A stretch of 64,000 bases of DNA, taken from positions 559,091-623,090 of the forward strand of contig NW_004457654.1 of assembly GCF_000313135.1 (NCBI RefSeq), written 5' to 3'. The DNA comes from Acanthamoeba castellanii str. Neff (taxonomy: Eukaryota; Discosea; Longamoebia; Acanthamoebidae). Position 1 is the stretch's first letter. Every line of letters starts with the position of its first letter. This document shows positions 31,494 to 45,300 of the stretch, one piece after another. The notes under the pieces are model-generated. The model was not told the origin of the DNA and searched no databases. It saw only the letters and a list, made by a program, of their open reading frames with translations. The translations under genes were made by a program, and so were the position numbers.

Positions 31494-34400
31494 TGCGTGC
31501 GTACTTGGTGATCAGGTTCACGTCGGCACCCCGAGAAATGAGATAGTGAGCAATCGTTGTGGCCTTGCGCAACACGGCAAAGTGCAGCGGGCTCCAGCCT
31601 AAGTTTGGAGAGGAACGCCAGCGATGAGTTTGCGCGTTCACACCACACAACGCCACTCCGATCTAGATGTTGGGTTGGGTGCATTCTGGTCTACGTGCCT
31701 TCTGAATTGGCCGCGTTGACGGGCATGCCCTTGGTCTCCACCAGCCATTTGACCACATCGAGCCGGTCGTCAGACCCAATCGCAGCTGCGCAAGGGGCGG
31801 ATTGGTACTCTATCTCGATACATACATGACAGGCCCCAAAGAGAGGGGGCTGCGCGTACAGAGGAGGTGATTGCCAGTATTGTCGACATTGTCCAGCGAG
31901 ACGCCCTTTGACTCGAGGTAGGTAAGAGTTTCGATGCTCGGCTCTAAAGAGTCCTCCTTCTTGCCTGCTCCCACAGTGAATATAATATATATAAAAATAT
32001 ATATATTACAAAAATTAGGCAATTAACGTATGTTGGCATAATATTATTATAAATTATATATACTAATTTATATAATGTAGTAAAACAAAAAGTGGAGGGG
32101 AGTTACCGCCGTAGAAGCCCAGCAGGAACATCACATTCTCTCCGTCGGAGCTCAGCTCGTTGGGCTGGGCGTAGCCTGCGCGCAGCGTTGAATGTACATT
32201 CAATGGCCAAACGATCAGCCTGCGTAGTTGCAGAGGCAAGTAGGCGATCAAGGAATAGGCCGGTACAACGCGTACCGTTCTCCAGGAAGTAGCGGATTGC
32301 CTCGAGGTTGACCTGCGTTGCTGCGAAGTGCATCGGCGAGTAGTTGTGCTGGCCGCGCACGTCCGTTTTCGCTCCTGCACACCATTTTGAAAGCCAATGA
32401 TTTATAAATAAAATAAACTAAAAATCAATGCGCCAATTCGTCGGATGACCAGAAGAGGAGTCGTATGATGCCGCACCCTTGGAGATGAGGTACTTGATGA
32501 ACGGTAGCTCGCTGTGCTTGCAGGCGTGGATCAGTGGCGTGTTTCCCTCATCGTCCGCCTCGTTGACCGAAAATCCTGAGTGTGGAGTGGTCGTCAGGTG
32601 TGAATGCCGGGACTGAGGCGCGACATATTGGCACGTTGTGGGCTAGGGGCTACCCTGCTCTTCGATGAGCCATTCGGCGACCTGCTTGTTGCTGCCCCTG
32701 ATGGCAAAGGTGAGCGCGGTCATGCCCCGTATGGCCTTGTCGCGAATATTGGCTCCCTGCGAGATCAGATATTTGACGCCACTCACCGAACACTGCACAC
32801 AACAAAGGACCATAATGGTTGAGAAATTACTTACATAAAATAGAACAAACGATTTATATGAGAAGAGGTACTTTCAATGATTTTTAAATAATTTAAATAA
32901 TTTTGAAATAAATGAAGGCGCACCCCGTCACAGGCCCAGAGGACGGGCGTGATGTCGGCTGTGGTGCGGTCGTCGACCAGGCAGCAGCCCTTGTCGAGCA
33001 GGAATTGCATCACCTCCACCTTACCGCTGTAGGCCGCCGTGTGCAGCAGCGAGTGGTCATTCGAGTCTCGCACTATTGATTGGGCGTCGATAAGCAATGA
33101 TCAGATCGATCCGATTGCTCGTGCGTGTGCGTGTGTGCGTGTGTCTCGTGTGGACGGGGTAAACGCACCGGAGGGGTCGATGCCGTGCTTCTCGATGAGG
33201 TGGCGCAGCACGTCGACGTAGCCCTGTCGCGCTGCGTAGAACAGCGGCGAGAGGATGCTCGAAGACCGCTCGGCGAAATCGGGGTCCTCCGCCATGAGCA
33301 GGTCGATCAGCTCCAGGTTGCCGCTGGTCACGGCGTAGTTGGTCACCAGGAAGTCCTTGTCGTCGACCTCGGTCAATGAGGCATTGGTGCGCTTGAGCAA
33401 GAATCGCGCCTATAGGGGAGGCCAATGCCGCGTGTGAGCCCCCGGATGACCACCAGAAAGGCGAGGAGGAGTGGAGGCGGCGCACCACTTCGGTCTGGCC
33501 CGCGGCGCAGGCGTGCATGAGCGCCGTCTTCTTGTGGAAGTCCACCTGCAGCTGCTCGTACTTGACCTTGCCCGTGGCCGAGCCGACTTTGTCAGCGACG
33601 TCGCTGTCGTCGTCGGTCAGCGCAGGGTCGTACGAGAGCAGGAGCTTCAGGCTCTCCAGCCGGCCTAGACGTGTGAGTGTGCGTGTGCGTGTGCGTGTGC
33701 GTGTGCGTGTGCGTGTGCGTGTGCGTGTGCGTGTGCGTGTGCGTGGGGAGATATGGGTCAGGTGTGTGACGACCCAGGACAAAGATGCCTGCGGAGGCGA
33801 TGATCGCACCGTGGCGGCAAGCCACAAGAGCGGGGGTGCAGCCCTCGGGATTTTGAACCAGCAGCAATCGTTTCAGATCATAGGCGTCTGTGAGAAGGCA
33901 AGTGTGTATGTCAATTACGGCCAATTTCAAACCAAAAACAGTAAAAATAAATAAATAACAGAGCCCAAAGCGTACTTTGCTTGTGAGGGTCAAGCAGGGC
34001 CTTCAGCAGGTCTGTGTAGCCCAACTGCGCCGCCCAGTGAAGCGGAGACCCGACCTCCACCTTCGCTCACCAATGAGGATGACGAGACGAGCGAAGATTA
34101 GAAATGAAATAAAATCAAAACAATACAAAAACATAACAAATGAATGTCGAGAATGTCGAGAGGTTTATGATACCTTGAGGCCGAGCAAGGCGGGGTGGAG
34201 CTCCTGCACGGCAGCGAGCGTGTCCGGCGACAGGGCAGCCACCGGGAGGTAGCCCTCCGGCAAAGGGTACCTGGAATGAGAGAACACCACACACGCACCA
34301 GGTTTGTTAAAAATGAAGGAATGGGCGACGGTGATGTAATAGCAGCGACGAAATGACACGAGGAAGCCAAGCGAGCGGGCGGGCGGGCGGGCGGGTACAG

Positions 34401-35832
34401 TACCGGAAGGGCGAATATCCAAAATTGGCGGTCACCTGCTGCATGCGCTCGGCCGACAGTGCGGGATAGAGCGTGTTGTCCTCCGGCACCTGCATGTGCA
34501 CGCAGCCACGAATTGAAATAGAGCCCAGAGTTGTCGACATGATTGGGAGGGGGCTGTTACTTCGAGAGAGGTCTGCGAGGAGATGCCCACGTCCTGTCCG
34601 TTGACCAGCACGCTAAAGTCGCAGAGAACGAACCGCGGCTCCCGCTTGATCTCGGCCTCGCTGGTGCTCTGGGCGCCAATGTTGTCCGCCGCGGGGTCGC
34701 TCGGGGCCTCGCTCAAGAAGGTGACACAAAAGGTGAGTACGTCCCCATCACACCACGTCGCCGCGACGTCGTCCAGAATGGCTGCCGCCCCGCCCTTGGC
34801 GTTCCAGATCGACTTGCGGCAGCCGTCCCACGCCCACGCGTGGGCATCATCGCCCACTCCTGGCAATTCACACGACACACGCCCAGCGAGACGCACACGA
34901 CAGGTGAGTCACATGGCAAACAGTCAGAGGCAAGGAGTGCAGTGGTACCTTGAGTGCCGGCAAATTGAGCGTTCTTGGTCGCCCAACCGATTTGCATGAT
35001 GCTCGACGATTGGATCTCGACCTCGTACGCGTACGACCGTGGCCACTCCGAGCCTGCGTGACCGAGTTGCCGTCAATTTGATTACAATCGAAACAGTAAA
35101 TCAGACTGGTGGACATACCAGCGATGGGAGGACCGTGCGTCGCTCGCACCGATGTCCACGATCCGCCGTTCATGACCTGTGGCAATCAATCACATTTAAA
35201 TGAATGACGTCAGTTTATTTTAAAATAAAAGTTGCGATCAATACAAAAAATATGGCCCAATGGACCAAAGGAGTGTGAATGTACCCTCATGCGATCGGCC
35301 GAGAGGACAGCGCTGGGCGACGGATGGACATCGGCAAAGTTGTACTCAACGAGAGGGAGCCGGGCCTTGACGTCGCTTGGCCCATCAGTCCACTGCCCAA
35401 TGGCCTGCACCACACGTGAAAAAGGGCGTTAAATGGCCGAGGCAACGACGTTCAATGGAAGGAAAGGGAGGGCTCAAACCTGGACAACGAGTGTAGAGGG
35501 CGTGTGCGATCGTAGCAGCTCCAGAGACTCCGGACTGTTGGCGGCGACGGCATAGTGCCACGCCGTGTGACCGTACCTGTCCTGCCCTGGGTTTTCGAAG
35601 AGAAAAAAAGGAATGATAACATAAATTATAAATAATAAATGAATATAAACCAGATTCTCCCAAATCATTTATAGTGCTAGTTTTGTAAATAAATTAAAAA
35701 AGAGTAAATTAGATCGAAAACGTAGCGCGACGTACGGAGCGGGTCATGTCCAGAAGCCAAGAGGGTAGCCACGGCAGCGGAGTCGCCCTCACGACACGCT
35801 CGGTGCAGCTCTGTCCGCCCAGCTTGGTCCAT
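27345..35832 (-). CDS. Giant ankyrin-repeat protein with SPRY domain and C-terminal LRR-like part
   Basis: One minus-strand gene of about forty short exons. It opens with MDQAGRTELHRACREGD (ankyrin, ATG 35832, first exon to 35736) and RYGHTAWHYAVAANSPESL. A SPRY domain follows: SYAYEVEIQSSSIMQIGW, then DDAHAWAWDGCRKSIWN and WCDGDVLTFCVTF...FSVLVNGQDVG (about 34560-35050). About twenty ankyrin repeats come next, mostly one per exon (SPLHWAAQLGYTDLLKALL, TPLIHACKHSELPFIKYLI, TALMFAATNGG and others) down to about 28940. The C-terminal part has an LRR-like piece (TLKTNTTIHTLNLSDNGFD) and an acidic tail ending SRLLRFIKRS. Continuous repeats argue for one gene, but a split cannot be excluded. Likely an intracellular scaffold; partner unknown. 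Confidence 0.78.
33671..33745. repeat. (GTGTGC)n hexamer array in ankyrin-gene intron
   Basis: About twelve strictly alternating purine-pyrimidine hexamers in one intron of the ankyrin gene. This is a good Z-DNA candidate. Confidence 0.93.
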
Positions 35833-36159
35833 TGAATTGCAATGATTGATTGAAGTTCGATACTGCCCAGGCAGAACACAAAACTAAACTGCAACCATTC
35901 CAAGTATTTCGAGCGGAGGGAAGAAACATCATAGAAAATAATTTCTCTTGATTTTCTTTGGCTAACTGTCGTCGTGCTACCAATGAGAATTGATGATACC
36001 TCGTTTTCCGTCCGATTGGGTGACGTTTCATCACGCTCCATTTATTACTGCCTATTGGCCACGGTGATCGCCTGGCGATGCCTTTTATTCGGTCGCCTCC
36101 CTGAGGATCTTCTTATCCCAGCACAAACATCACACCCGAACGTTCCTCTGCCTCCAGCC
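35833..36159. promoter_or_regulatory. Shared divergent promoter region, ankyrin (-) and CAP (+) genes
   Basis: 327 bases separate the two start codons, so both genes must draw their core promoters from here or from just inside it. I see no coding exon. No strong TATA box is evident on either side. Confidence 0.5.
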
Positions 36160-37399
36160 ATGGTCGCCACCTCCTCCTCCTCGACAAGCATCGTCCTCCT
36201 TCTCGCCGTTGTGCTCGCGACTTCTTTCCTGTGCTCCTACGGCGCCCACGCACTCACCTCCGCCCAGCGGGACGCCGTCCTGAAGGCCCACAACGACTTC
36301 CGCGCCCTCAAGGGCCTCAGGTCCCTCACCTACAACCTCGACGCCGAGACCTTTGCCCAAGGTAAGCCCTGACCGACTTCCGTCCTACACGATAATTTTT
36401 TATCTTGTCTTGCCAATGACGTGCGCGGCGTGCCGTTTCGTGCTGACCCGATTTCATTGCACGCAACCCCAGGCTACGTGGACACGGGCGAGTGCACCCT
36501 GGACCACTCGGGCAGCGGCACCTATGGCGAGAACCTCTACTGGAGCTCGGGTAGTGGCACCACCACCCTGGTGCCGGCCGTCAACTCCTGGTACTCGGAG
36601 GAGCCCTACTGGTCGTGCCAAAACAACAACTGCCAGTCCAACAAAAGTACAAACCCTCCATCATCTTCATCATTTTCATCTCCATCTTTGCTTTGTCTTC
36701 CGTGGTTGATTTGTTGGTATGTAGTGTGCGGCCACTACACGCAGGTGATGTGGAATAACACCCAGTCCGTGGGTTGCGGCCTCCGTACCACGTGCACGGG
36801 CACCTACGCCACCATGATCTCCTGCAACTACTACCCTCCGGGCAACTACGGCCAGCGACCCTTCCCCCGTACTCACCCCAACCGCAATCATTAATTCCCC
36901 GATATACAGATATTTATTTTATCAATTTTATTTTATTTTATCAATATCCATGATATCGAAATGAACAGTTTATATATTAATATGATATATAATATACACA
37001 GTGACGATCTGTCCCGGCTACCCCTACTTCAAGAACGACAAGTTCGTGCTCACCGTCACGCTCAACACGACTGCGAGCTCCTACTCGGCAGCCAGCTTCA
37101 AGACCGCGCTCAATAACGCGCTCAAGCTGGGGGACACCGATCGGGTCTACATCATGTCCACGAGCCCGGCCGGCTCTGGCCTGCTCGACGTGGAGTTCTA
37201 CATCGTCACCGTGGGCAGCTCGTCGGGCTCGACCGTCGCTAACAGCCTCGTGACTCGGGTGCACAACAAGGACTCGTCGCTGGCCGCCGCCGGTCTCCAC
37301 GCCACCCAGGCCAGCTACTCCACCGGTAGCTCGGGCGCGTCGCTCGCCTCCTGGGTCGACCTCTTTCTAGGCCAGACCACCCAGATGTGTACTCTTTAA
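36160..37399 (+). CDS. Secreted CAP/SCP (PR-1-like) protein
   Basis: Exons 36160-36361, 36473-36646, 36725-36868 and 37002-37399 join in phase to 305 residues. A signal peptide (SSTSIVLLLAVVLATSFLCSYGAHA) precedes the CAP domain. Family hallmarks are all present: AHNDFRALKG (CAP His), YGENLYW (Glu), CGHYTQVMWNNTQSVGCG (second His) and ISCNYYPPGNYG. Several cysteines fit the usual disulfide pattern. After the CAP domain there is an extra ~130-residue beta-rich part (VTICPGYPYFKNDKFVLTV...VYIMSTSPAGSG) that I do not recognise. CAP proteins are secreted and may bind sterols or act in defence or predation; the role here is open. Confidence 0.9.
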
Positions 37400-37615
37400 A
37401 AAGAGTCCGTGATATTTCTTGATTGCCCAATGTACCACTATTACACTACTTGTCCAAGATGTAAAGGCCTGGTATTACTTTCGGGTTGTTGTTGAAGCTG
37501 TTGGTGTCTGCTCCGATGGTCAAAGGCGAACGTAGAATTACATAGTTTATTTTGTCGACAAATTGATAAATAGAACGGCAACGAAGGAAGAAGACAAGAT
37601 TAGCTGAGCAGCCAA

Positions 37616-39246
37616 ATGTCAAAGCCAACAGAGCAGAAGGCGCCTCACAAGCAGCAGCGCGTGCCCCTCCCGGCCAAGCTCGTTGTCGGGGCCATTGCTG
37701 GTACTGTCCCCCCCAATCTGCCGTGAATCATTCATTCAATTCATTATCCAAATATTCTTTCTATACCATCTGTTCCCTTGTTCATATTCGTTGCACACAC
37801 GCATATATTTACTCTATGTTCCTTCTTTGATTTGTTTTTATTTATTTTTTTAAAACAAGAAAACAGTTCTGACCTTCTACGTCGTTGTTGGCACACACGC
37901 GTTGGCCAGGCGTTATCGGCACGACGTGCATTTTTCCGATCGACATGGTCAAGACGCGCCTCCAGAACCAGAAGGTGGGACCCAGCGGCGAGCGCCTCTA
38001 CAAGGGCGCCCTCGACTGCTTCCGTCAGATCGTCTCCAAGGAGGGCACGCGCGGTCTCTACCGAGGCCTCGGCCCCAACCTCATCGGCGTCACCCCCGAA
38101 AAGGCCCTCAAGGTACCTTGCGCACACATCGCCACACACACACTACCGCACGACACGCACGAACGCACGACACACACACACACACAACACGCTGACGACA
38201 AGCTCACGCGGGCGGTGGTGCGCGGAGGACAGCTGGCGGTGAACGAGCGGCTGCGCGAGGCGTTGGAGGAGGAGGACGGGAGCATCACGCTACCCCACGA
38301 GATCATGGCCGGCGGAGGCGCCGGCTTCTGCCAGGTCATCGCCACCAACCCGATGGAGATCGGTATGTCCACCGACCTCGGCCCGACCCCTCTCACCCCG
38401 GGTGCCGCACTCACGCGTTTGTGCGTCGTGTGTCGTGTGTGTCGGTGTCGTGTGTGTGTCGTGTGTGTGTCGTGTGTGTCGTGTGTGTGTCGTGTGTGTC
38501 GTGCATGTGCAGTGAAAATTAGGATGCAGGTGCAGGGCACGCTGCCGCCGGAGAACCGCAAGCCCGCCGCGCAGATCGTGAAGGAGCTGGGCATCCGCGG
38601 CCTTTACAAGGTACGTCATGTCATGTCAACACACGGAGGCGTTGCAGGACCACCCCACTCATGCATCGCCGCACGCAACGCAACGCCTACAGGGCACGCC
38701 CGTGACGCTGCTCAGGGACGTGCCGTTCTCGTTCATCTTCTTCCCGGCCTACGCCAACCTCAAGGCCATCTTCTCCGACGCCGACGTAAGCAACACACAT
38801 CATTCGGCACACGCGACACGCACGACACGCACGACACGCACGATACATTTGAATGCGTGCGAATGATGGTCGTGTCCCCCCTCCTCTTTAGGGCAACATC
38901 GGGCTGGTGCGGCTGTTTTTGTCGGGCGCGTTTGCCGGTGCAACGGCGGCAGGCCTGGTGACGCCGGCGGACGTGGTCAAGACGCGCGTGCAGGTCGAGA
39001 ACTCGCGATACACGTCCATCCCCCAGTGCGCCGCCACCGTGCTCCGGGAGGAGGGCATTGCGGCCTTCTGGAAGGGCGTCGTGCCCCGTATGGCCGTCCA
39101 GGTACCCACCACCACCCACCAAGCTTGAAGTTGTAGGCCTGATACAATGTCCATCACACATCATCCAGGCACCCATGTTCGGTATCGCTCTGATGGCGTT
39201 CGAGCTGCAGAAGAAGTTCATTCTGGCCCACCAGAACCCGCAGTAA
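37616..39246 (+). CDS. Mitochondrial carrier (SLC25), glutamate-carrier-like
   Basis: Exons 37616-37700, 37910-38112, 38233-38362, 38513-38610, 38693-38785, 38892-39101 and 39169-39246 give 298 residues, the normal carrier length. The three PX[D/E]XX[K/R] signatures are PIDMVKTRLQ, PMEIVKIRMQ (split by an intron after the Ile) and PADVVKTRVQ. Blocks such as RGLGPNLIGVTPEKALKLAVNE, GFCQVIATNPMEI, LLRDVPFSFIFFPAYANLK and APMFGIALMAF match mitochondrial glutamate carriers (SLC25A18/22) or the carrier part of aspartate/glutamate carriers. It lacks EF-hands. It would sit in the inner mitochondrial membrane. Substrate is inferred from the family. Confidence 0.9.
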
Positions 39247-39372
39247 AAAAGTGTTCCAACTCTCAAGAGAACGTGCAGCCGCATTCTAACTTCTTCGACT
39301 CTAGTAAAAAAATATATTGATGCAAGCTCGGGGGAGTTTCGCTTGCTGTTGGGGCCAGGCCTTGTCTTTGCT

Positions 39373-42300
39373 TCACAAGTGCTTCTTGCCGAAGGTCCCG
39401 TAGGCGATCGCCTCCGCCGTGCCGCCGCTCTCCTCCGAATACGAGTACCCGAGGTCTGTTCGGGCAACACCATTCCAGTAAGCAAGCAGCACAGTTTGAC
39501 AACTGAAAATGGCGGGTCACCGGGGGGGGGGCAGCTGCACGTACAGGGGCGGGCTGCGCCGGCTTCGGCCTTCTTGCGCGGGCGCTTGCGCTGCACCTTT
39601 TCCACCTCCTGGATGATGTGGTACGTGTCTGGCCGATAGGCTCGCACCACGCTGCGTGGACCCACCCCCCAAAAATTAGCCCCTTTCCATGACACGCGCC
39701 CCACCGCACACGACACCACACACGCGCGAGGGGCGGAGAAGGTACTATTTCCAGGTGAAGTCGCGCAGGAGAGCGATGAAGATGATGATGAGGAGCGCAA
39801 GGTAGAACTGCGGCGTGGCCACCTGCCGGAAGATGACCTGCACATGTGAAGCGCGTGTGCGTGTGCGGTGGCGCGTGTGCGTGTGCGGTGGAGATTTGGG
39901 GGGGGGGTGAGCGGTTGCACGCGCCGGTGAGCACAGGGCAACTGGGGGGGGAGGATATTGCGTACGAAGAAGACCTCCTCGCCGAAGGGGAAGAAGGGGA
40001 GGGCCGACGCGATCTGCCACACCGCCTCGAACCCGAGGAACACCACCAACGAACCCCACACCGCTACACGACACGCACAACACGCACGACACGCACACGC
40101 ACACGCACGACACGCACACGCACGACACGCACACACACGCACGACACACGCAGGGGCATGAGCGCTAATGAATCATTCCTCGCATTCCATCAGAGGGCAC
40201 AAGCGATGATCGGTACCGACGTGGTGGAGGTAGGTCCAGGACCGGATCTCGAGCGCCAGCTTGCCCGTGACCAGCAGAAGCACCGCCGCGTACGCCAGCG
40301 AGCCCATATACCTGCGTTCATTTAAGGTGGCGCAATACGTATTGATTGTTTTTAAGAAGGCTGGCCACCTAAGCTCGTAATTTTAAGGTGGCGGGCGGGC
40401 GGGGTGGTACCAGAGGCCCTGGTTTTTGCCGCTGGCGTCGCCGATGCCGTCGTAGTGGATGAAGGCGATGACGACCACCACCACGACCGAGTGGAACACC
40501 GAGTTGACGAGCCACCCCAGGAACACCCAAATGTTGAACTGCGTCCGCTGCCGCGATGTCCCATACAGCCCCGGATATCTACGCACAACGCGCGATTCGT
40601 GTGAGTCGTGTGAGTCGTGTGTGCCGTGTGTCGTGTCGTGTCGTGGGTCGTGTCGTGTGTCGTGTGTGTCGTGTGTGTCGTGTGTGACATAGGTGCTGTG
40701 CGTGTCGTGTGTCGTGTGGAGGAAATACCGGAGGGCCATGCGGTCGGACACGTCGCGGTCGAAGAAGCCGACGATGATGACGGGCAGGAGGGTGAAGAGC
40801 ACGTTGTAGAGCGCCAGCGTCCACCGCTCGTACAGACTCTGGCCCGACCACCCGTTGTACAGATTGAACCTATGTGGCCACCCCACGCGTGCGTGTGCGA
40901 TGAGACACACGCACACACATATGGCACACAGTCGACAAAAGAAAGTAGGAAGGCGCGCGTGGAATGTGTTGTGTGTTGTGTGGAATGTGTTGCGTGTTGC
41001 GTGGAATGTGTGGCTGGCATACCAGTACTGGGTCAGGTAGAGGACGATGTTCTTGTAGAAGGAGTAGAGAATGACCTTGGCCAGGCGGTGGTACGAATGC
41101 CGCCCGTGCACCAGCAGCAGCCGCGACAAAAACCGGAACTGCGGCGGCACCATGGCATGTTGGCGTCAGTTACACCCGCGACACGCACACGACACACGAC
41201 ACACGACACACGACACACGACACACGACACACGACACACGACACACAGATGATGACGTCAGCACAGGTGCGGGGAGAGTCAGTACCTGGGCGATGGCGTA
41301 GTCGGAGGCGCGGGCCGCTTGCAGGCCCTCCTCGCCAGAGATGCCGATGCCCACGTGCGCTTCCTGCCACGTCATCGAATAAAAAATCCACGTCTGCACA
41401 CCCACCCACCGCACACGCACACACGTGTGTCGTGTCGTGTCGTTGGTCGTGTGTACCTTGATCATGGAGACGTCGTTGGCGCCGTCGCCGATGGCGAGGG
41501 TGATGGCGCCCTTGACGTTCTCGCGCACGAGGCGCACGACCTCGGCCTTCTGGAGCGGCGACACGCGACAGCAGATCACCGCCCTGCAGCCCTGGCACAG
41601 CTCCAGGAACAGCTTGCGCGTGTCCGGCTCGAGCGCCGCAATCAGCGTCTCCCCGTCGATCACCACTCCCGCCTTCTGAACAATGCGTGTGCGGTGCGTG
41701 TGCGCGGTCGCGCATGAGTGTGTGCGGTCGGGCGTGTGCGGTGGTGCGTGTGCGTGTGCGTACGGCGTTGGGGACGAGACGGGTGAGGGCCTGTTCGATG
41801 TGTCGCTTGGTGGCGCCCGGGTTGGCGACGTTGAGCACGATCACGTCGGTGTCGGCCGTGAGCTGGCCCGACGCGTAGCCGATGTTGATGGCCGTCTCCT
41901 GGCGGTCGCCCGTCAGCACCCAGATCTTGATGCCGGCCTGCGACAGCTTGACGATCGTCTCCGGCACGCCGTCCTGCAGCTTGTCTTCGATGCCCGTCGC
42001 GCCCAACAGCACCAAGTTCTTCTCGATCTTCTCCGCCACCTCCGATAACTAAACTCCCAAAAAGAAAAAGAAAAGTGAGTGCCACGTCAGCCGCTGCAGA
42101 GAATTGATGTCGACAGAGGGAATGCGACGTACGCGCTGCTCGCGGAGGAGGATGGCGACGGCGGCGCGCTTGTACTCCTTGTTCCAGCGGTGGTAGGCCT
42201 CCTCGTCGAGCTCGGCGTAGGCGCAGCACAGGGTGCGCAGGCCGGCCGAGGCGAAGTCCTGCAGGTTCGTCATCGTCACCTCGGCGTAGGGCTGGTCGGC

Positions 42301-45300
42301 GGCCAGGCGCGCAAAGATGACGTCATCCGCGCCCTTGATGTAGAGCCGCAGCCGGCCGTCGGGGCACCGGCAAATGACCGACTGTCGCACAGCGACCCAG
42401 CAACCAATCAGATACGTGACGACACGACACGACACGACACGACACGACACGACACGACACACTACAGTACCATTCGCTTGCGCTCGGATGTGAATTCAAG
42501 AATGTTGAGAATTTCAAAGTCGAGGTCCTCACCTTCGACTTTGATCGTGATCGACGTGGGCTCACGGTACTGGTGACACGACACGACACGCACGACACGC
42601 ATGACACACACGAGAGGTGAGCGCTGCGCATGTGTCCGAACAAGAACCTAGGAGCGGGTCCTCTCGCACATACGTGGAAGACAAAGTTCATCGACTGCGC
42701 CGCGGAGACGAGGGCGGCCTCGTCCGGGGACGACGCCATGTACGCCACGGTCCCGTCCTGCGGCACCCGACGGCGATGTTGTGAGTAGGTCGCATTTGAA
42801 AAAAGAAAAGAGAAAAGAGAAAAAGAAAAGAGAGGCGTTGAGGCGTACGGGCTTGGCCTGGGGCACGACGGTGTGGCACACGGCGAGGAGGGTCAGGAAG
42901 TGGCGCACGGTTTGCGCCTCGTTGGTGTCCTGCGAGTTAAGGGCGGCCAGCAGCTGCTCCCCGTCGAACCCCTCGTCGGGCTCCTGCAGCAGAGGAAAAC
43001 ACATTCATGTGTCGACACGAGTGTCATCACACTTTCGACCGAAACGACCAATAACCAACCAATAAAAAGAGAAATGGTGATGAAGGTGATGAAGAAGATG
43101 ATAACCTCCTTCTCGGGAGTTGCTCCGTCGCCAACCGTCTAGAAAAAGCAAACCGAGAAAAGAGAAAAAGAATCGATAAGAAAAAAACAAAAAGAGAGAG
43201 TTGACTCGAGGACAACGTACCCGTTCGGTGAGCGTGAACGAATCGGAGGTGCGCGTGTGTGCAGGCACGGCGATTACCACCTCTTCCTCTTCCTCCTCAT
43301 CGTCCGACCCAGCCTGCGAGCACGTCGGCGATGATTGAATGTCGAGCAAAGAAACATAATTAATTGTACACAATATAACCAACAAAAATTCCATAATTAA
43401 TAATAATAACGAAATAAAAATTAGACAATTTATAACGATAAAATAATTAAATAAAAAGACAAACAAAAACGAAAAAGAAACAATGCAAACTGGGGGGAGA
43501 CGTACGCCTTCGGCGTCGTGCGGCGCGGGGCCTGTTTGTGGGATGCCGTAGACGGTACCCGCCACGGTGCAGCTGCGGAAGAGCATGCGGTTCTGCGTGA
43601 GGGTGCCGGTCTTGTCCGAGAAGATGTAACTGATTTGGCCCAGCTCCTCGTTCAAGTTCGATGTACGCGCCTGCGTGAACCAGCCCGCCACATTCAGCCG
43701 CACGACACACGACGCACGACGCACGACACACGACACACGACACACGACACACGCTACACAACGAACCTGCGCGGCGGTGTCGCTGGCTTCGTGGTACATG
43801 CGCAGGTCGTGGTTGATGAAGTAGGCCTGGCCGAACTTGACGATCTCCATGGTGATGTAGAGCGAGATGGGGATCAGGTTGTTGAGGAGGATGATGAAGG
43901 TGATGAACGACAGCGCGCCGTTGGCCGCCGCCGAGCCCTCCAGCTGGAGGTACCACGCGTCCTCGAGCTGCTTGGTGTAGATCGTGTTGGCCACCGCCGC
44001 GCCGGCGCAGAGCAGCAGCTGCATGGCGAACACCGCGAGGATCATCCAATTGGTGGTCCGCTCCACGTTGCTCCGCTTGTGCGGCGATTCACTAAACGTA
44101 TGTGGTGTGTGTGTGTGTGTGTGTGTGGTGTATGTGGTGTGTGTGGTGTGTGTGTGTGTCGACAAGCGTGTGAGTTGACAGATCCGGTCTGCATCCGATG
44201 CGCTCCACCGGGGGGGGGGGCATACGTCGAATTCTGCATGAGCCGGGTGTCGTGGCCCGTGTAGACTGCGATGCCGTAGGCCCACTCCGTGTTGCGTACC
44301 ATCGCGCCCTGTGGTATGCACCACCACTGATTAGTGCTGCGCGTGCGGTGCGGTGCGTGCATGCAATGCGTGGCGGACGAACGCGAAGCAGGAGCTGCTT
44401 GACGCCGACGGAGAGCGGCGCGGAGCCCTCGATGTGCAGCGATCCGCTGAAGCTGTACAGATGCCTGCTGGGACCCTCGCACTCGATATCACCTGCCGAG
44501 GCGCACATAAAAATTCAAGATATGTAAAGAATAAAAAAACATCAGGCAACCCTCGGGCACACGCACCGCGCAGGTCGGCCAGCGCCGCGGGGTCGGTCAG
44601 GTGGGAGGTCTCCGGCAGCGCCTGTCGGATCTTGAGATTGGTTTCACTGTAACGCATGCACGCATGCACATAAAAGGAAAGATGAATGAGCTCATTCCGG
44701 AACGGTCCTGACGCTGATGGTGGTGATAGCGGTGAGTGAGTGCGGGAGTGGGCGGGCGTCGGACGAACCCGTCGAGGTTCGCGGTCTGGATGTAGGCGGT
44801 GCCGTGCGGCAGGGACGAGGAGAGGAGGATGAGGTCGGCGGGAATGTACTGGTCCTCCTGGAGCCGGACAATGTCTCCCACGCGCACCTGCGAATACCCA
44901 CAGATGAGCATTGCATGTACACACGGCACACACGACACACACGACACGACACACACCACACACACAAGTGCTGGCTACAGAGACGGAGTGGCGTGCCTGG
45001 TGCCATTTGACGACTGTAAGTTGGCCATTGCGGGTGATCTCTACTTCGGTGTTATTCACGGCTGCGTCTTGTCGGTGTCGCGCCTGCGCAGCATAAATCG
45101 AAACACAACACACGCGCGACGCACACGACACACATGTGACACGCACGAGCAAGTGGTCAGAGTGGCGCGTACGGAGGCCAACCGAGAGAAGATGGAGGTA
45201 TGAGATCTGGGAACGGAAACGCACAATGTCTTCGACGATTTCCTTGAGGGCGGTGATCGTGAGCACGATCACGAGCGGGACCAGCGTGGTGAATCGTCCC

